From assembly GCA_002840835.1 (NCBI GenBank), contig PHCQ01000018.1:22900-86899 (forward strand): 64,000 nt of DNA, in the 5' to 3' direction. The first letter of the stretch is position 1; every line of letters starts with the position of its first letter. This document shows positions 34,819 to 44,996 of this stretch, piece after piece. The stretch is from Betaproteobacteria bacterium HGW-Betaproteobacteria-16. GTDB taxonomy: Bacteria; Pseudomonadota; Gammaproteobacteria; Burkholderiales; Burkholderiaceae_C. A program made the translations under genes and the position numbers. The notes beneath the pieces are model-generated. The model worked only from the letters and a program-made list of their open reading frames with translations, was not told the DNA's origin and made no database searches.

Positions 34819-37458
34819 ATGAGCCCTGTCTTGAACGCCCCGCTAGACAAACACACGCCCATGATGCAGCAGTACCTGGCCATCAAGGCCGAGTACCCGC
34901 ACACGCTGGTGTTCTACCGCATGGGCGATTTCTATGAACTCTTTTTTGGCGACGCCGAAAAGGCCGCGCGCCTGCTCGACATCACCCTGACCCAGCGCGG
35001 TCAGTCGGCTGGAGAGCCGGTCGTGATGGCCGGCGTGCCCTTCCATTCGGTCGACACCTACCTCGCCCGCCTGATCAAGCTGGGCGAATCGGTGGCCATC
35101 TGCGAGCAGGTGGGCGACGTGGCCACCGCCAAAGGCCCGGTCGAACGCAAGGTGGTGCGTGTGGTCACCCCTGGCACGCTGACCGATTCGGGTCTCCTGT
35201 CAGACAAGAGCGAGGCGCTGCTGATGGCGGTGCACCCCGGCGCCCGCACCGGCTTTGGCCTGGCCTGGCTGTCGGTCACGCAAGGCATTGTTTTTCTGGC
35301 GCAATGTGCCAGCGATGAACTGGCCGACTGGCTGGGTCGGATCGGCCCGGGCGAGCTGCTCTACAGCGCCGAGGTGAGCGCCGCTACGGAGAAGACGCTG
35401 CAGACGCTTGCTGCAACGCAGCAACCGGGTGGCCAGCGCACCGTGGTGGTGGTGCGCCCGGCCTGGGCATTTGATGCCGCGCTGGGCGAACGCAAGCTGC
35501 TGGAGCAGTTGCAGGCCGCCAGCCTCGCTGCCTGGGACGCCCAGGCCCTGCCCGACGCCCACGCCGCAGCCGCCGCCCTGCTGAACTACGCAGAGCACAC
35601 ACAAGGTCGGGCGCTCACCCATGTGCGCACGCTGCGTGTGGCCCGCAGCGACGAGCTCATCGACCTGCCGGCCAACACCCGGCGCAACCTGGAACTCACC
35701 CACAATCTGCGTGGTGAAACCAGCCCCACCCTGTTTTCACTGCTGGACGTGTGTTGCACCGGCATGGGCAGCCGCACCCTGCGCAACTGGATGCTGGAAC
35801 CCCGGCGCGAGCGCCAGCAGGCCACGGAGCGTCTGGCCGCGATTGAAGCCCTGCGTGGCGGTCTGTGGCAAAGCCTGCGCCAGACACTCAAGGGCGCCAG
35901 CGATGTGGAGCGCATCACCGCGCGCACCGCACTGCGACAGGTGCGTCCCCGCGAACTCACCGGCCTGACCCAGACGCTGGGACGTGCCTTGCAGGTGGCG
36001 TCCACGCTGCAGGCAGGGCTTCAGAGCCCGACGCCCCTGTTGCAACGCATCCACAGCGAACTCACGCCACCGCCCGGCTGCACCGAACTGCTGCAGGCCG
36101 CGCTGCTGGCCGAACCCGCCGCACTGGTGCGTGACGGCGGCGTGATTGCCGACGGATTTGACGCCGACCTGGACGAACTGCGCGGCATCCAGAACAACTG
36201 CGACGGTTTTCTGATCGACCTGGAAACCCGCGAGCGCGCACGCACCGGCATCGCCAACCTGCGCGTGCAGTTCAACAAGGTGCACGGCTTCTATATCGAG
36301 GTCACACAAGGCCAGATCGACAAGGTGCCCGACGACTACCGCCGGCGCCAGACGCTCAAGAACGCCGAGCGCTTCATCACGCCCGAACTCAAGGCCTTCG
36401 AAGACAAGGCCCTCAGCGCCCAGGAACGCGCCCTGGCACGCGAAAAATGGCTGTACGAGCAGTTGCTGGACCAGTTGCAGACCTGGGTTGACCCCCTCAC
36501 CCGTCTGGCGCGGGCGCTGGCCGAGCTGGACGCGCTGTGTGCACTCACCGAGCGTTCGCTCACCCTGAACTGGACCGCACCGCAATTTGTCGCCGAGCCC
36601 TGCATCGAAATTCGCGGTGGTCGCCACCCCGTGGTGGAAGCCCGCCTCAACGAAACCAGCGGCGGCAGCTTCATCGCCAACGACACGGTGCTGGGACCCA
36701 AGCAGCGCATGCAGGTCATCACCGGCCCCAACATGGGCGGCAAGAGCACCTACATGCGCCAGGTGGCGGTGATCGTGCTGCTGGCCAGCATGGGCAGCCA
36801 TGTGCCCGCGCAGAGCTTCCGCCTCGGCCCGATCGACGCCATCCACACGCGCATCGGCGCGGCCGACGATCTGGCCAACGCCCAGTCCACCTTCATGGTG
36901 GAGATGACGGAAGCGGCACAGATCCTGCATGCCGCCACGCCACAGAGCCTGGTGCTGATGGACGAGATTGGCCGGGGCACGTCCACCTTTGACGGCCTGG
37001 CCCTCGCCAGTGGCATCGCCGCCCACCTGCACGACAAGGCCAAAGCCTTCACCCTATTTGCCACCCACTATTTCGAATTGACCGAATTTCCCGCCACCCA
37101 CCACGCCGCCGTGAACGTGCATGTGAGTGCGGTCGAAGGTGGCGGCAAAGGCAACATCGTGTTCCTGCACCAGATCGAACCCGGACCCGCCAGCCGCAGC
37201 TACGGCATCCAGGTGGCGCGCCTGGCCGGCGTGCCGGGTGCGGTGGTGCAACACGCCCGCCATGCCCTGGCGGCCCTTGAGGGCCAAAGCGAAAAGAGCC
37301 GCCTGCAGGTCGACCTTTTTGCGGTAGCGCCTGTCGAAGAGGCGCCAGAGCCGCATCCACTGGCTTCGGCCCTGCAAGACATCGACCCCGACGCCCTCTC
37401 GCCCCGCGAGGCGCTGGAACAGCTCTACCACCTCAAAAAGATCGCCACCCAGCCATGA
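34819..37458 (+). CDS. mutS: DNA mismatch repair ATPase MutS
   Basis: This mismatch-recognition protein has 879 residues. The mismatch-contacting F-x-E motif is in [10 protein letters not shown] (F38, E40). The ABC-type ATPase shows Walker [11 protein letters not shown] (635-644), the [12 protein letters not shown]alker B/signature region and the [10 protein letters not shown] switch. The C-terminal tetramerisation tail is present. It overlaps the following Anbu gene by four bases (ATGA), so the two are translated together. Its promoter must lie in the 50-base gap shared with the divergent sensor kinase. Confidence 0.98.
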   Translation: MSPVLNAPLDKHTPMMQQYLAIKAEYPHTLVFYRMGDFYELFFGDAEKAARLLDITLTQRGQSAGEPVVMAGVPFHSVDTYLARLIKLGESVAICEQVGDVATAKGPVERKVVRVVTPGTLTDSGLLSDKSEALLMAVHPGARTGFGLAWLSVTQGIVFLAQCASDELADWLGRIGPGELLYSAEVSAATEKTLQTLAATQQPGGQRTVVVVRPAWAFDAALGERKLLEQLQAASLAAWDAQALPDAHAAAAALLNYAEHTQGRALTHVRTLRVARSDELIDLPANTRRNLELTHNLRGETSPTLFSLLDVCCTGMGSRTLRNWMLEPRRERQQATERLAAIEALRGGLWQSLRQTLKGASDVERITARTALRQVRPRELTGLTQTLGRALQVASTLQAGLQSPTPLLQRIHSELTPPPGCTELLQAALLAEPAALVRDGGVIADGFDADLDELRGIQNNCDGFLIDLETRERARTGIANLRVQFNKVHGFYIEVTQGQIDKVPDDYRRRQTLKNAERFITPELKAFEDKALSAQERALAREKWLYEQLLDQLQTWVDPLTRLARALAELDALCALTERSLTLNWTAPQFVAEPCIEIRGGRHPVVEARLNETSGGSFIANDTVLGPKQRMQVITGPNMGGKSTYMRQVAVIVLLASMGSHVPAQSFRLGPIDAIHTRIGAADDLANAQSTFMVEMTEAAQILHAATPQSLVLMDEIGRGTSTFDGLALASGIAAHLHDKAKAFTLFATHYFELTEFPATHHAAVNVHVSAVEGGGKGNIVFLHQIEPGPASRSYGIQVARLAGVPGAVVQHARHALAALEGQSEKSRLQVDLFAVAPVEEAPEPHPLASALQDIDPDALSPREALEQLYHLKKIATQP

Positions 37459-38282
37459 CCTACTGCGTCGCCGTCAAACTCAACGCCGGGCTGGTCTTCC
37501 TGTCCGACTCGCGCACCAATGCCGGTCTGGACCAGATCAGCACCTTCCGGAAAATGATCGTCTACGAAAAGCCGGGCGAGCGCTTCATGTGCCTGCTGTC
37601 GGCCGGCAACCTGAGCATCGCGCAGTCGGTGCGTGAAATCCTGCAGGTGGAGCAACTCCGCGACCCGGACAGCGGCGAACCGATCACGATCTGGAATGCG
37701 CGCAGCATGTTCGATGCCGCGCGCGTGCTGGGCTCGGCAGTGCGCCGCGTGTTCGAGCGGGACGGTGAATCGCTCAAGCACGCTGGCGTGGAATTCAACG
37801 TGTCCATGATCTTCGGCGGCCAGATCCATGGTGAAGGCATGCGCCTTTTCCAGGTCTATTCGGCGGGCAACTTCATTGAAGCAACGACTGAGACGCCGTT
37901 TTTCCAGATCGGCGAGTCCAAGTACGGCAAGCCCGTGCTGGACCGCGTGATCCACGCCGACACGCCGCTCAACGAAGCCGCCAAATGCGTGCTGGTGTCG
38001 ATGGACTCCACGCTCAAGTCCAACCTGTCGGTCGGCTTGCCGCTGGATCTGGCGGTGTACGAGGTCGACCAGTTGCAGTCCGACAAGATCACCTGCATCG
38101 ATGACCAGAATCCGTACTTCCGCATGCTGCACGACACCTGGGGTCAGAAGCTGCGCGAGGTGTTCGACAGCATCGAACACCCAACCTGGGATGGCAGCCA
38201 CACCGAGGTGCCCTTGCTGTGCAGTGGGCCGCGCAGCCAGCCATTGAGGAAGATTGGGAACGCGCGCGAGAAATTGATATGA
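37455..38282 (+). CDS. Anbu-type proteasome-like peptidase
   Basis: This is the bacterial proteasome homologue of the Anbu group (ancestral beta subunit). The N-terminus [24 protein letters not shown] matches the family. The threonine next to the initiator is the predicted N-terminal nucleophile, and no propeptide is present. The beta-sandwich continues with [16 protein letters not shown] and [10 protein letters not shown]. Anbu usually neighbours a transglutaminase-like protease, an alpha-E protein and an ATP-grasp protein; none of these is in this window, and the gene is instead coupled to mutS. Confidence 0.85.
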   Translation: MTYCVAVKLNAGLVFLSDSRTNAGLDQISTFRKMIVYEKPGERFMCLLSAGNLSIAQSVREILQVEQLRDPDSGEPITIWNARSMFDAARVLGSAVRRVFERDGESLKHAGVEFNVSMIFGGQIHGEGMRLFQVYSAGNFIEATTETPFFQIGESKYGKPVLDRVIHADTPLNEAAKCVLVSMDSTLKSNLSVGLPLDLAVYEVDQLQSDKITCIDDQNPYFRMLHDTWGQKLREVFDSIEHPTWDGSHTEVPLLCSGPRSQPLRKIGNAREKLI

Positions 38283-38373
38283 CCCCCTCGCCGCCTTCGG
38301 CGTCACCCCCTGCCAGGGGGCGACACCAGCCGTCTGGCGAAGCCAGCCCGGCGGTGTTGCTGGACAAAGTCAC
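38283..38373 (+). repeat. Palindromic intergenic repeat (family A)
   Basis: A forward copy with CGCCGCCTTCGGCG, CCCCCTGCCAGGGGGCG and CTGGCGAAGCCAG. The third stem differs from the consensus by paired changes that keep it folded, which suggests selection on structure or repeated copying of variant forms. Confidence 0.7.
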
Positions 38374-38391
38374 CTCTCTCATTCAATCCCT

Positions 38392-39234
38392 GTGTCCCTG
38401 ATCGTCTTTTCTCACGCCAACAGCTTCCCTGCCAGCACCTACGCCGTGCTGTTTCGCAGCCTGCGGGCGCGCGGTTTTGCCGTGCGCGCAGTCGACAAGT
38501 TCGGGCACGATCCGGCCTACCCTGTCACCAGCAATTGGCCCCATCTGGTGCAGCAACTGGCCGACTTTGCCGCGCCTGAGATCGAGCAGCATGGCGACGG
38601 TGCCTGGCTGGTGGGGCATTCGCTGGGTGGGTTCCTGAGCCTGATGTGCGCAGCCCGCCACCCCCGCCTGGGCGGGCATCCGGTCAAAGGCGTGGTGCTG
38701 ATCGACTCACCGGTGCTGGGTGGCTGGCGGGCCCGCACGCTGGAGGTCATCAAGCGCACGCAACTGGTGGGCTCGATCTCCCCCGGCAAGGTCAGCCGCA
38801 AGCGGCGCGCCCACTGGCCCGATGTGCAAAGTGCCTTTGAACACTTTGCCCACAAGAAGGCCTTTGCCAGGTGGGAGCCCCAGGTGCTGCGCGATTACAT
38901 CGACCACGGCACGCGGAACGTCGACACGCCGCAAGGCGCGCAAAGAACGCTCGATTTCGAACGCGATGTCGAAACCGCGATCTACAACACCCTGCCCCAC
39001 AACCTGGACCGCCTGCTGCGCCGCCACCCGCTCCAATGCCCTGTGGCCTTTGTTGGCGGCACCGAATCCCTGGAAATGAAGCAGGTGGGCATGACCATGA
39101 CGCGCAAGCTGGTGGGCAATCAACACCCCGACCGCCTGATCATGGTTGAAGGCAGCCACCTGTTCCCCATGGAACGCCCCCAGCAGACGGCGTTGGCGAT
39201 CGAACAGGCGATTGGCGGTCTTTCCAAGGGGTAA
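38392..39234 (+). CDS. Alpha/beta-hydrolase family protein
   Basis: A 280-residue alpha/beta hydrolase with the nucleophile elbow GHSLGG (serine about residue 75) and a C-terminal HLFPMERP histidine. The start is a GTG at 38392, just after the repeat. The substrate is not evident. It is not coupled to its neighbours. Confidence 0.8.
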   Translation: MSLIVFSHANSFPASTYAVLFRSLRARGFAVRAVDKFGHDPAYPVTSNWPHLVQQLADFAAPEIEQHGDGAWLVGHSLGGFLSLMCAARHPRLGGHPVKGVVLIDSPVLGGWRARTLEVIKRTQLVGSISPGKVSRKRRAHWPDVQSAFEHFAHKKAFARWEPQVLRDYIDHGTRNVDTPQGAQRTLDFERDVETAIYNTLPHNLDRLLRRHPLQCPVAFVGGTESLEMKQVGMTMTRKLVGNQHPDRLIMVEGSHLFPMERPQQTALAIEQAIGGLSKG

Positions 39235-39378
39235 ACCACCCTCCGAGGCGACGGGGGCAGCGGTTGGGTGCCCGGGAGAATAAGGCGGAAATGCGAAAAA
39301 AGCCCAGTTTATCAAAGCACCAAAAGGTCTGGCGCCACGGTATAACTGTGTCCCAAAGGACCCGAAGCCGCCCCGCCC

Positions 39379-41349
39379 ATGATGCCCAACGCGCCGCCTG
39401 CCCACCCGCGCCCCACCCTGATGGGCCGGCTGCTGGCATGGCGCCCCCAAACCCATGCGCTCTGGGTGCGCGTCCTGGTCGCTGTGTTTCTCACAGCGCT
39501 GGCGGCCTGGATGCGCATCGCCCTGGCGCCGGCAGAATCGGGCGGGCGGTTCATCACTTTCTCGCTTGCGGTGGTGCTGTGCACCGTGTACGGCGGTTTT
39601 TTTGCCGGCATGGTCAGCACGGTGCTGGGCATGCTGCTGGCCAACTTCTTTCTGGTGAAGCCCTATGGCAGCCTGGCCTTCACAGATCCTGTGGAGGCGA
39701 TCTGGCTGAACGCGTGGCACTTCATCACGCAGTTGGCGGTCATGGGGTCCATCGCGCTGGTGCAACGCCAGCACCGCCGGCTGAAGGATGCGGCTGACCT
39801 TGTGCATCAAGGACACAAGCAGTTGGAAGACACGTTCGAACACAGCGCCACCGGCATGGCGCACAGCCACATCGACGGGCGCTGGATTCGCGTGAACCAG
39901 ACCTATTGCGACCTGATCGGCTACACCCACGACGAAGTCCTGGCCATGACGTTCGAGGACTTCACCCATCCTGACGACATGGGCATCGACCTGGACAACC
40001 TCTCTCGCACGCTGGCCGGTGACATCGACCACTACAGCATCGAGAAACGCTACATCCACAAACAGGGGCACGTGATCTGGGTGTACCTGACGCTGTCCCT
40101 GATCCGCAAGGCCGATGGCACCCCTGACTACCTGATCGCCGTGGTACAGGATGTGAGCCGGCGCAAGGCATTCGAAGCCGCGCTCGAAACCAGCGAAAAA
40201 CTGCTTCGCCAGGCCCAGACCATTGCGCGCATGACCACCTGGCAGGCCGACCTCACCACCCAGCACTTCCACCTATTGTGGGGCTCCCACCACCTCATGC
40301 GCATTCCGGTGGACAGCATGTCGGCCCGCGAAATGATCGAGGTCACCCACCCAGATGACCGGGAAATGATGATGAAAAAATGGTCGCTCGCGGTGCAGGG
40401 AATACAGCCCTATGACATCGAGTACCGCGTGGTGGTCGATGGGGACGTGCGCTGGATCTCGGCGCAGGCCGAATTCGAACGCGATGCCCAGGGACGGGCG
40501 GTCCGTGCGCTGGGCGTCAGCTACGACGTCACCGCTCGCAAGCGCGCCGAGCTGGAGGTGCTTCGGCTCAACGCCTCACTGGAGCAGCGCATTCAGGCAC
40601 GTACGCAGGCGCTCAAAGGCGCCTACGAGGAACTTGAAAGCTACTCCTACGCCGTGGCGCACGACCTGCGCTCACCGCTGCGCATCATCAACGGCTTTGC
40701 CATGGCGATCAAGGAAGACAACCCGACGCTGGACCCGGACAGCCAGCAACACCTCGAACGCATCATGGGCGCCAGCAAGAAGATGGGTGAGCTCATCGAT
40801 GGTCTGCTTCAGCTTTCCCAGTTCGCCCGGGGCGAGCCCCATCGCACACGCGTCAATCTCAGCACCATCGCTGCGCGGCAGCTCGAAGAACTGGCCAGCC
40901 ATGAACCGCAGCGTCTGGTGACCTGGACCATCGAGCCCGGTTTGACGGCCATGGCTGATGCACCGTTGGTCGATGCCTTGCTGCAGAACCTGCTCAGCAA
41001 CGCCTGGAAATACACGGCGAAGGCGCCCAACGCACACATCCGGATGTACGCGGTGTCGCGCAATGGCCTGCCTCACTTCTGTATCAGCGACAACGGTGCC
41101 GGCTTCGACATGGCGCGCATCGACAAACTCTTCATGCCTTTTCAGCGGCTGCACATGCCGCACGAATTCAGCGGGCTCGGGATCGGGCTGGCCACAGCCA
41201 TGCGCATCGTGCAGCGCCACGGTGGCGAATTGCGCGCCGAATCCATCCCCGGGCAAGGCGCGACTTTCTGCTTCACCTTGCCCGACGATCCGTCGGCTGC
41301 GCCTGAACAACAGGGCGCGGCGTCGGTTGCCGTCGTTCAGGGCGAGTGA
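39379..41349 (+). CDS. Membrane sensor histidine kinase (DUF4118-PAS-PAS)
   Basis: A 656-residue kinase. Residues about 28-130 form a four-helix KdpD-like DUF4118 membrane region. Two PAS/PAC modules follow (about 140-265 and 275-400), then HisKA with His428 in AVAHDLRSPL and an HATPase (NLLSNAWKYT, DNGAGFD, GIGLATAM). The kinase core is similar to that of the orphan kinase at 31360-34767, suggesting a shared origin. No response regulator is adjacent. Its end overlaps the convergent MFS gene by 13 bases. Confidence 0.87.
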   Translation: MMPNAPPAHPRPTLMGRLLAWRPQTHALWVRVLVAVFLTALAAWMRIALAPAESGGRFITFSLAVVLCTVYGGFFAGMVSTVLGMLLANFFLVKPYGSLAFTDPVEAIWLNAWHFITQLAVMGSIALVQRQHRRLKDAADLVHQGHKQLEDTFEHSATGMAHSHIDGRWIRVNQTYCDLIGYTHDEVLAMTFEDFTHPDDMGIDLDNLSRTLAGDIDHYSIEKRYIHKQGHVIWVYLTLSLIRKADGTPDYLIAVVQDVSRRKAFEAALETSEKLLRQAQTIARMTTWQADLTTQHFHLLWGSHHLMRIPVDSMSAREMIEVTHPDDREMMMKKWSLAVQGIQPYDIEYRVVVDGDVRWISAQAEFERDAQGRAVRALGVSYDVTARKRAELEVLRLNASLEQRIQARTQALKGAYEELESYSYAVAHDLRSPLRIINGFAMAIKEDNPTLDPDSQQHLERIMGASKKMGELIDGLLQLSQFARGEPHRTRVNLSTIAARQLEELASHEPQRLVTWTIEPGLTAMADAPLVDALLQNLLSNAWKYTAKAPNAHIRMYAVSRNGLPHFCISDNGAGFDMARIDKLFMPFQRLHMPHEFSGLGIGLATAMRIVQRHGGELRAESIPGQGATFCFTLPDDPSAAPEQQGAASVAVVQGE

Positions 41350-42641
41350 TGCGATGCTGCAGGCGGCGGCGCTGGCTGTTCAGCGGGCGGTGAAACTTCG
41401 CTGGTGTCGCGCGGGTCCATCTGCAGCACCGCCTGCGAGCCGCTGCCCATGACCACGTAGTCGGCCTTGGCGGCTTCCGGCACAGGCGGTGCGGCGCCCA
41501 TGCGCTTGATCGTGTACAGCGCCAGCAACACCAGCACCACGGCGAAAAACACCATCAGGCTGTTCGCGCCAAACTGGTCCATCACCCCACCGGCCAGCAC
41601 CGGCCCCACGGCGGCGCCCACGCCGTGCACCAGCAACAGGCCGCTGGTGAACTCAAGCAGGCGTGATGAGTCGATCACGTCGTTGACGTGGGCCACGCCC
41701 AGGCCATACACCGTGAACACCAACCCGCCATACAACAGGCCTACGCCCACCAGCCAGCCCACGTTCAGGGCAGGCAAAACAAAGGCCACGGCGGCCAGCG
41801 CCGCAGCACCCAGGCACACCCACAGCAACACGCTGCGGCGATCATGGCTGTCGGAGTAGTGCCCCACTGGCCACTGGAAAATCGCCCCGCCCAGAATCGT
41901 GGCGGCCATGAACGCGGCCACACCGGCGTCAGACAGGCCCACGCCCACGGCGTACAGCGCACCCATGCTGTAGAAGGTGCCGTTGAGCAGGCCGGAAGCA
42001 AAGGCCACCGCCACGCCGAGTGGTGAGGCCAGGTAGAGCGTGCGCAGGCTGAATGACGGCGCCTCCACCGGAGCGGGCTGGTTCACCGGCGTGAGCGTGA
42101 TCGGCAACAGCGCAAACGAGAACAGCACCGACACCATGGCAAACGGCACGAAGCCCAGGCGGTCGCCCACCAGAATGAGCCACTGCCCCAGAGCCAGCGC
42201 CACGAAGTTCACCGACATGTAGGCCGCAAACACCTTGCCACGGTGTTCGTTCGGGGCCAACGCATTGAGCCAGCTTTCCACCACGATGTAGAGCCCCACC
42301 AGGCACACCCCTGTGACCAGCCGCAGCAGGCCCCAGAACCAGGGGTCAATCCACAGCGCATGCAGGATCGGCATCGTCGACGCGACCGACGCCATGGCCG
42401 CAAAGGTGCGGATGTGCCCCACCCGGCGAATGATCATGGGCCCCACGTAGGTGCCCAGCACGAACCCCGCGAAATAGGCCGACATCACCAGGCCCAGGGT
42501 GAGGCCCGAAAAATTGGCCAGCCCGGCGCGCAGGCCCACCACCGAAAACAACAGGCCCACACCCACAATCAGCAGCCCCACACCGCTCAACAGCGACGAA
42601 AGCGGCCACAGCAATCGGCCCAGTTCGGAACCCCTGATCAT
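41337..42641 (-). CDS. MFS transporter (YcaD/MFS_1 type)
   Basis: A 434-residue major facilitator protein with twelve predicted helices, two six-helix halves and the motif A-like VGHYSDSHDRRSV between helices 8 and 9. The N-terminal half (SAYFAGFVLGTYVGPMIIRRVGH) resembles YcaD-type transporters. It has a long polar C-terminal tail ending in a proline/alanine stretch. The start at 42641 gives MIRGSELGRLLWPL; the frame extends to 42713 through repeat-adjacent sequence. The substrate is unknown. Confidence 0.87.
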   Translation of the reverse strand: MIRGSELGRLLWPLSSLLSGVGLLIVGVGLLFSVVGLRAGLANFSGLTLGLVMSAYFAGFVLGTYVGPMIIRRVGHIRTFAAMASVASTMPILHALWIDPWFWGLLRLVTGVCLVGLYIVVESWLNALAPNEHRGKVFAAYMSVNFVALALGQWLILVGDRLGFVPFAMVSVLFSFALLPITLTPVNQPAPVEAPSFSLRTLYLASPLGVAVAFASGLLNGTFYSMGALYAVGVGLSDAGVAAFMAATILGGAIFQWPVGHYSDSHDRRSVLLWVCLGAAALAAVAFVLPALNVGWLVGVGLLYGGLVFTVYGLGVAHVNDVIDSSRLLEFTSGLLLVHGVGAAVGPVLAGGVMDQFGANSLMVFFAVVLVLLALYTIKRMGAAPPVPEAAKADYVVMGSGSQAVLQMDPRDTSEVSPPAEQPAPPPAASHHSP

Positions 42642-42701
42642 CCTTTGCAACCTATTTGCTCCACCGCGCTGTGCGCGACCCACGACGCATGAAGAAGCAC
42701 A

Positions 42702-42787
42702 ATCCAGGGACACCGCCGGGCCGGCTTTGCCGGACGGCCAGTGCCGCCCCCTTGAGGGGGTGACGCGAAGCGGCGCGGGGGTGTTTC
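42702..42787 (-). repeat. Palindromic intergenic repeat (family A)
   Basis: A reverse copy, read on the minus strand as GCGCCGCTTCGCGTC, CCCCCTCAAGGGGGCG and CCGGCAAAGCCGG. It lies between uppP and the MFS gene, both on the minus strand, where it could act as a terminator or processing site. Confidence 0.75.
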
Positions 42788-42790
42788 ATT

Positions 42791-43618
42791 TCAAATCCAG
42801 TCGACCCAGCCCATCGAGGCCGTCAACAAGATCAACAAACCAAAGCCGATGCGGTACCACGCAAACGGCACGAACGTGTGGTTGCCCACGAAGCGCAGCA
42901 GCCAGCGCACACACACCCATGCTGACAGCCACGACACCACCAGCCCCACCGCAAACAAAGGGATGTCAGCGGTGCTGAGCAGATCCCGGTTCTTGTAGAG
43001 GTCGTAAACGGCTGCGCCGAAAAGCATCGGGATCGCCAGGAAAAAGCTGAATTCGGTGGCCGCCTTGCGGTTGAACCCGAGCAGCATCGCGCCGATGATG
43101 GTGGCCCCTGACCGGCTCACGCCGGGCACCAGTGCCGTGCACTGCACCAGGCCCACTTTGAGTGCGTCGGTCCAGTGCACGCTGTCCACGTCGTGCACAT
43201 GCACCACGCTGCCACGCTTCTGCAGGTGCTCGGCCCACAGGATCACCAGGCCGCCCACGATGAAACCCAGCGCCACCACCAACGGCTGGAACAACACGCC
43301 CTTGATCACATCGATGAACAGCACGCCTGCCAGCGCCGCCGGAAAGAACCCGACCAGCACATTCAGCGTGAAGCGCTGCGCTTGTGCCTCGCGCGGCAAG
43401 CCCACCAGGGTCTCCCACAAGCGGCCAGCGTAAAGTGAAACGATGGCCATGATGGCACCTGTCTGAATCACCACTTCAAACAGCTTGACCTTCTCGCCGT
43501 GCCAGTCCAGCAGCGCGGCCGTCAGGATCAGGTGGCCGGTGGAAGAGATCGGCAGAAACTCGGTCAGGCCTTCCACCACGCCCATGATGGCGGCCTTGAT
43601 CAACAACGCAAAATCCAT
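42791..43618 (-). CDS. uppP: Undecaprenyl-diphosphate phosphatase
   Basis: UppP (BacA) recycles the lipid carrier for peptidoglycan and other envelope polymers by removing a phosphate from undecaprenyl diphosphate. The catalytic motifs are [14 protein letters not shown] and [11 protein letters not shown]. The protein has about eight membrane helices and 275 residues, as usual. The ATG at 43618 gives the family start [13 protein letters not shown]; the longer frame upstream is shadow. Confidence 0.96.
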   Translation of the reverse strand: MDFALLIKAAIMGVVEGLTEFLPISSTGHLILTAALLDWHGEKVKLFEVVIQTGAIMAIVSLYAGRLWETLVGLPREAQAQRFTLNVLVGFFPAALAGVLFIDVIKGVLFQPLVVALGFIVGGLVILWAEHLQKRGSVVHVHDVDSVHWTDALKVGLVQCTALVPGVSRSGATIIGAMLLGFNRKAATEFSFFLAIPMLFGAAVYDLYKNRDLLSTADIPLFAVGLVVSWLSAWVCVRWLLRFVGNHTFVPFAWYRIGFGLLILLTASMGWVDWI

Positions 43619-43862
43619 GAAACATCCGTTTCGGGTGTGTGCCCGGGAACATGAAACCGACAGCGGGCGGGCCCCTTTTTCAAGGCAACAGCCCAACGCA
43701 TCAGTCAAAAAGTAAAGAGAGAGGAAGCGGACGCCTGAGCCGCCACCGCTGGCACTGCGCATCCTTGATGTCGGCCCTTTGAGGCGACCTCCCGAAGCGC
43801 ACTATCCTACCTTCAGACCCATCGAATTCCCGTCAGGCAGCCCACAGCTTGTGTCCCATTGT

Positions 43863-44450
43863 TCACGGCGCCTGAACCGGGTCGAGCCGCAGTTGCAGGC
43901 CACCCGGCACCACGGTCAACTCGCCGGGCGTGTATCCCCGGCGACCGACCGATTGCAGGTCTTCTGGCCGGATGCGGTACACCACCAGGTCCCTGAGCAG
44001 ATCTTCAGCCAGCATGCCCCCCATGCGGCTGGCATGCTGCCCAATCGGGGGGGGCATGCCGGGCACATCGAAGTTTTCGACCCGCACTTCGTGGAGCCGC
44101 ACGGTCTGGTCCCGGGTGTCGATGCGCAAACCGTAGCTCAGTGCCAGCTTCCCGCGCACCGCGCGCGAGGCCGGTCTGCCCACCGTGCCCAGCACATAGT
44201 CCAGCTCCGTGCCCAGGCGGTTCTCTTCAGGCATGAGCCGCACGCGGGGCGTGTCGAGCGAAAGCTCGAACACGTCCATGAAACGGCGTTGCACCGGAAA
44301 CTGAACGGCGATGCGCTCGACCAGCCGGGCCTCCGAGATTTCCAGCGTGCGCGGGCCGGGTGCTGGCAAGGCACATCCTGACAAGGCCCACACCGACCAC
44401 AATCCGCCGGCAGCAAGCAGCGTTCGTCTCGTCAAGGTGGTGCGGGTCAT
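43863..44450 (-). CDS. DUF1439-type lipoprotein
   Basis: A 195-residue exported lipoprotein. The signal peptide contains two arginine pairs and ends in the lipobox LSGC (Cys26). The mature part resembles the YceB/DUF1439 family of periplasmic lipid-binding-like proteins. The start at 44450 was chosen because it places the lipobox at a normal distance. The role is unknown; it is divergent from the 2TM-containing operon. Confidence 0.75.
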   Translation of the reverse strand: MTRTTLTRRTLLAAGGLWSVWALSGCALPAPGPRTLEISEARLVERIAVQFPVQRRFMDVFELSLDTPRVRLMPEENRLGTELDYVLGTVGRPASRAVRGKLALSYGLRIDTRDQTVRLHEVRVENFDVPGMPPPIGQHASRMGGMLAEDLLRDLVVYRIRPEDLQSVGRRGYTPGELTVVPGGLQLRLDPVQAP

Positions 44451-44693
44451 GGGATCTCCTGGCAGTGCAAAACGTCCGTTCGGCCGAAGCCATGCTACCC
44501 CGTCCGCAAAGCCTGTCCACAGCAAACCGTGCATTTCACGCTCGCCCGGTGGTGTTTCACGCCGCGTTCCGGCGTTTGGTCGCAAAGCGGTGGCCATGTT
44601 GTGACGCAAACGGCACATTCGAGCCCAGACCGGTCGCCACCGTAGCGGCCGTTTCACCTCCCTCCGTCACCTGCAAAAACTGAAAGAGCAACC

Positions 44694-44996
44694 ATGAATC
44701 ACAACACCCTTCAACCCGATGTCGATCTGAAACGGCTTGCCCGCAAGCGGGTCAAGGCCCGACTGGGCTGGTTGATCCATGCCACGGTCTATGTGTGCGT
44801 GATCACCGGCCTGACGCTGCTGGGCCTGTCACAGGGCAAAGCGTGGCCCATCTTCCCGGCGCTGGGCTGGGGCTTCGGCCTGCTCATGCATGGCCTGGCG
44901 GTGTTCGTTGTGGGCGCTGGCGGTGCACTGCGCGAAGAGTGGGTGGAGCGTGAGCACCAGCGGCTGGTGCGCCAGCGAACGGGCGCCACCTCATGA
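44694..44996 (+). CDS. Small 2TM-domain protein
   Basis: A 100-residue membrane protein with a conserved 2TM domain: a basic N-terminal helix (LKRLARKRVKARLGWLIHA) and two hydrophobic helices with a short loop, then a charged tail (REEWVEREHQRLVRQR). Such domains often sit beside or inside LytS/LytTR systems. It is the first gene of a six-gene operon, overlapping the next gene by four bases and preceded by GAAAGAG. Confidence 0.8.
   Translation: MNHNTLQPDVDLKRLARKRVKARLGWLIHATVYVCVITGLTLLGLSQGKAWPIFPALGWGFGLLMHGLAVFVVGAGGALREEWVEREHQRLVRQRTGATS

Noticed and set aside
43619..43862. Possible gene between the DUF1439 lipoprotein and uppP
   Set aside because: The only frame here is an upstream extension of uppP with no coding character; the gap probably holds the uppP promoter, which could not be resolved.
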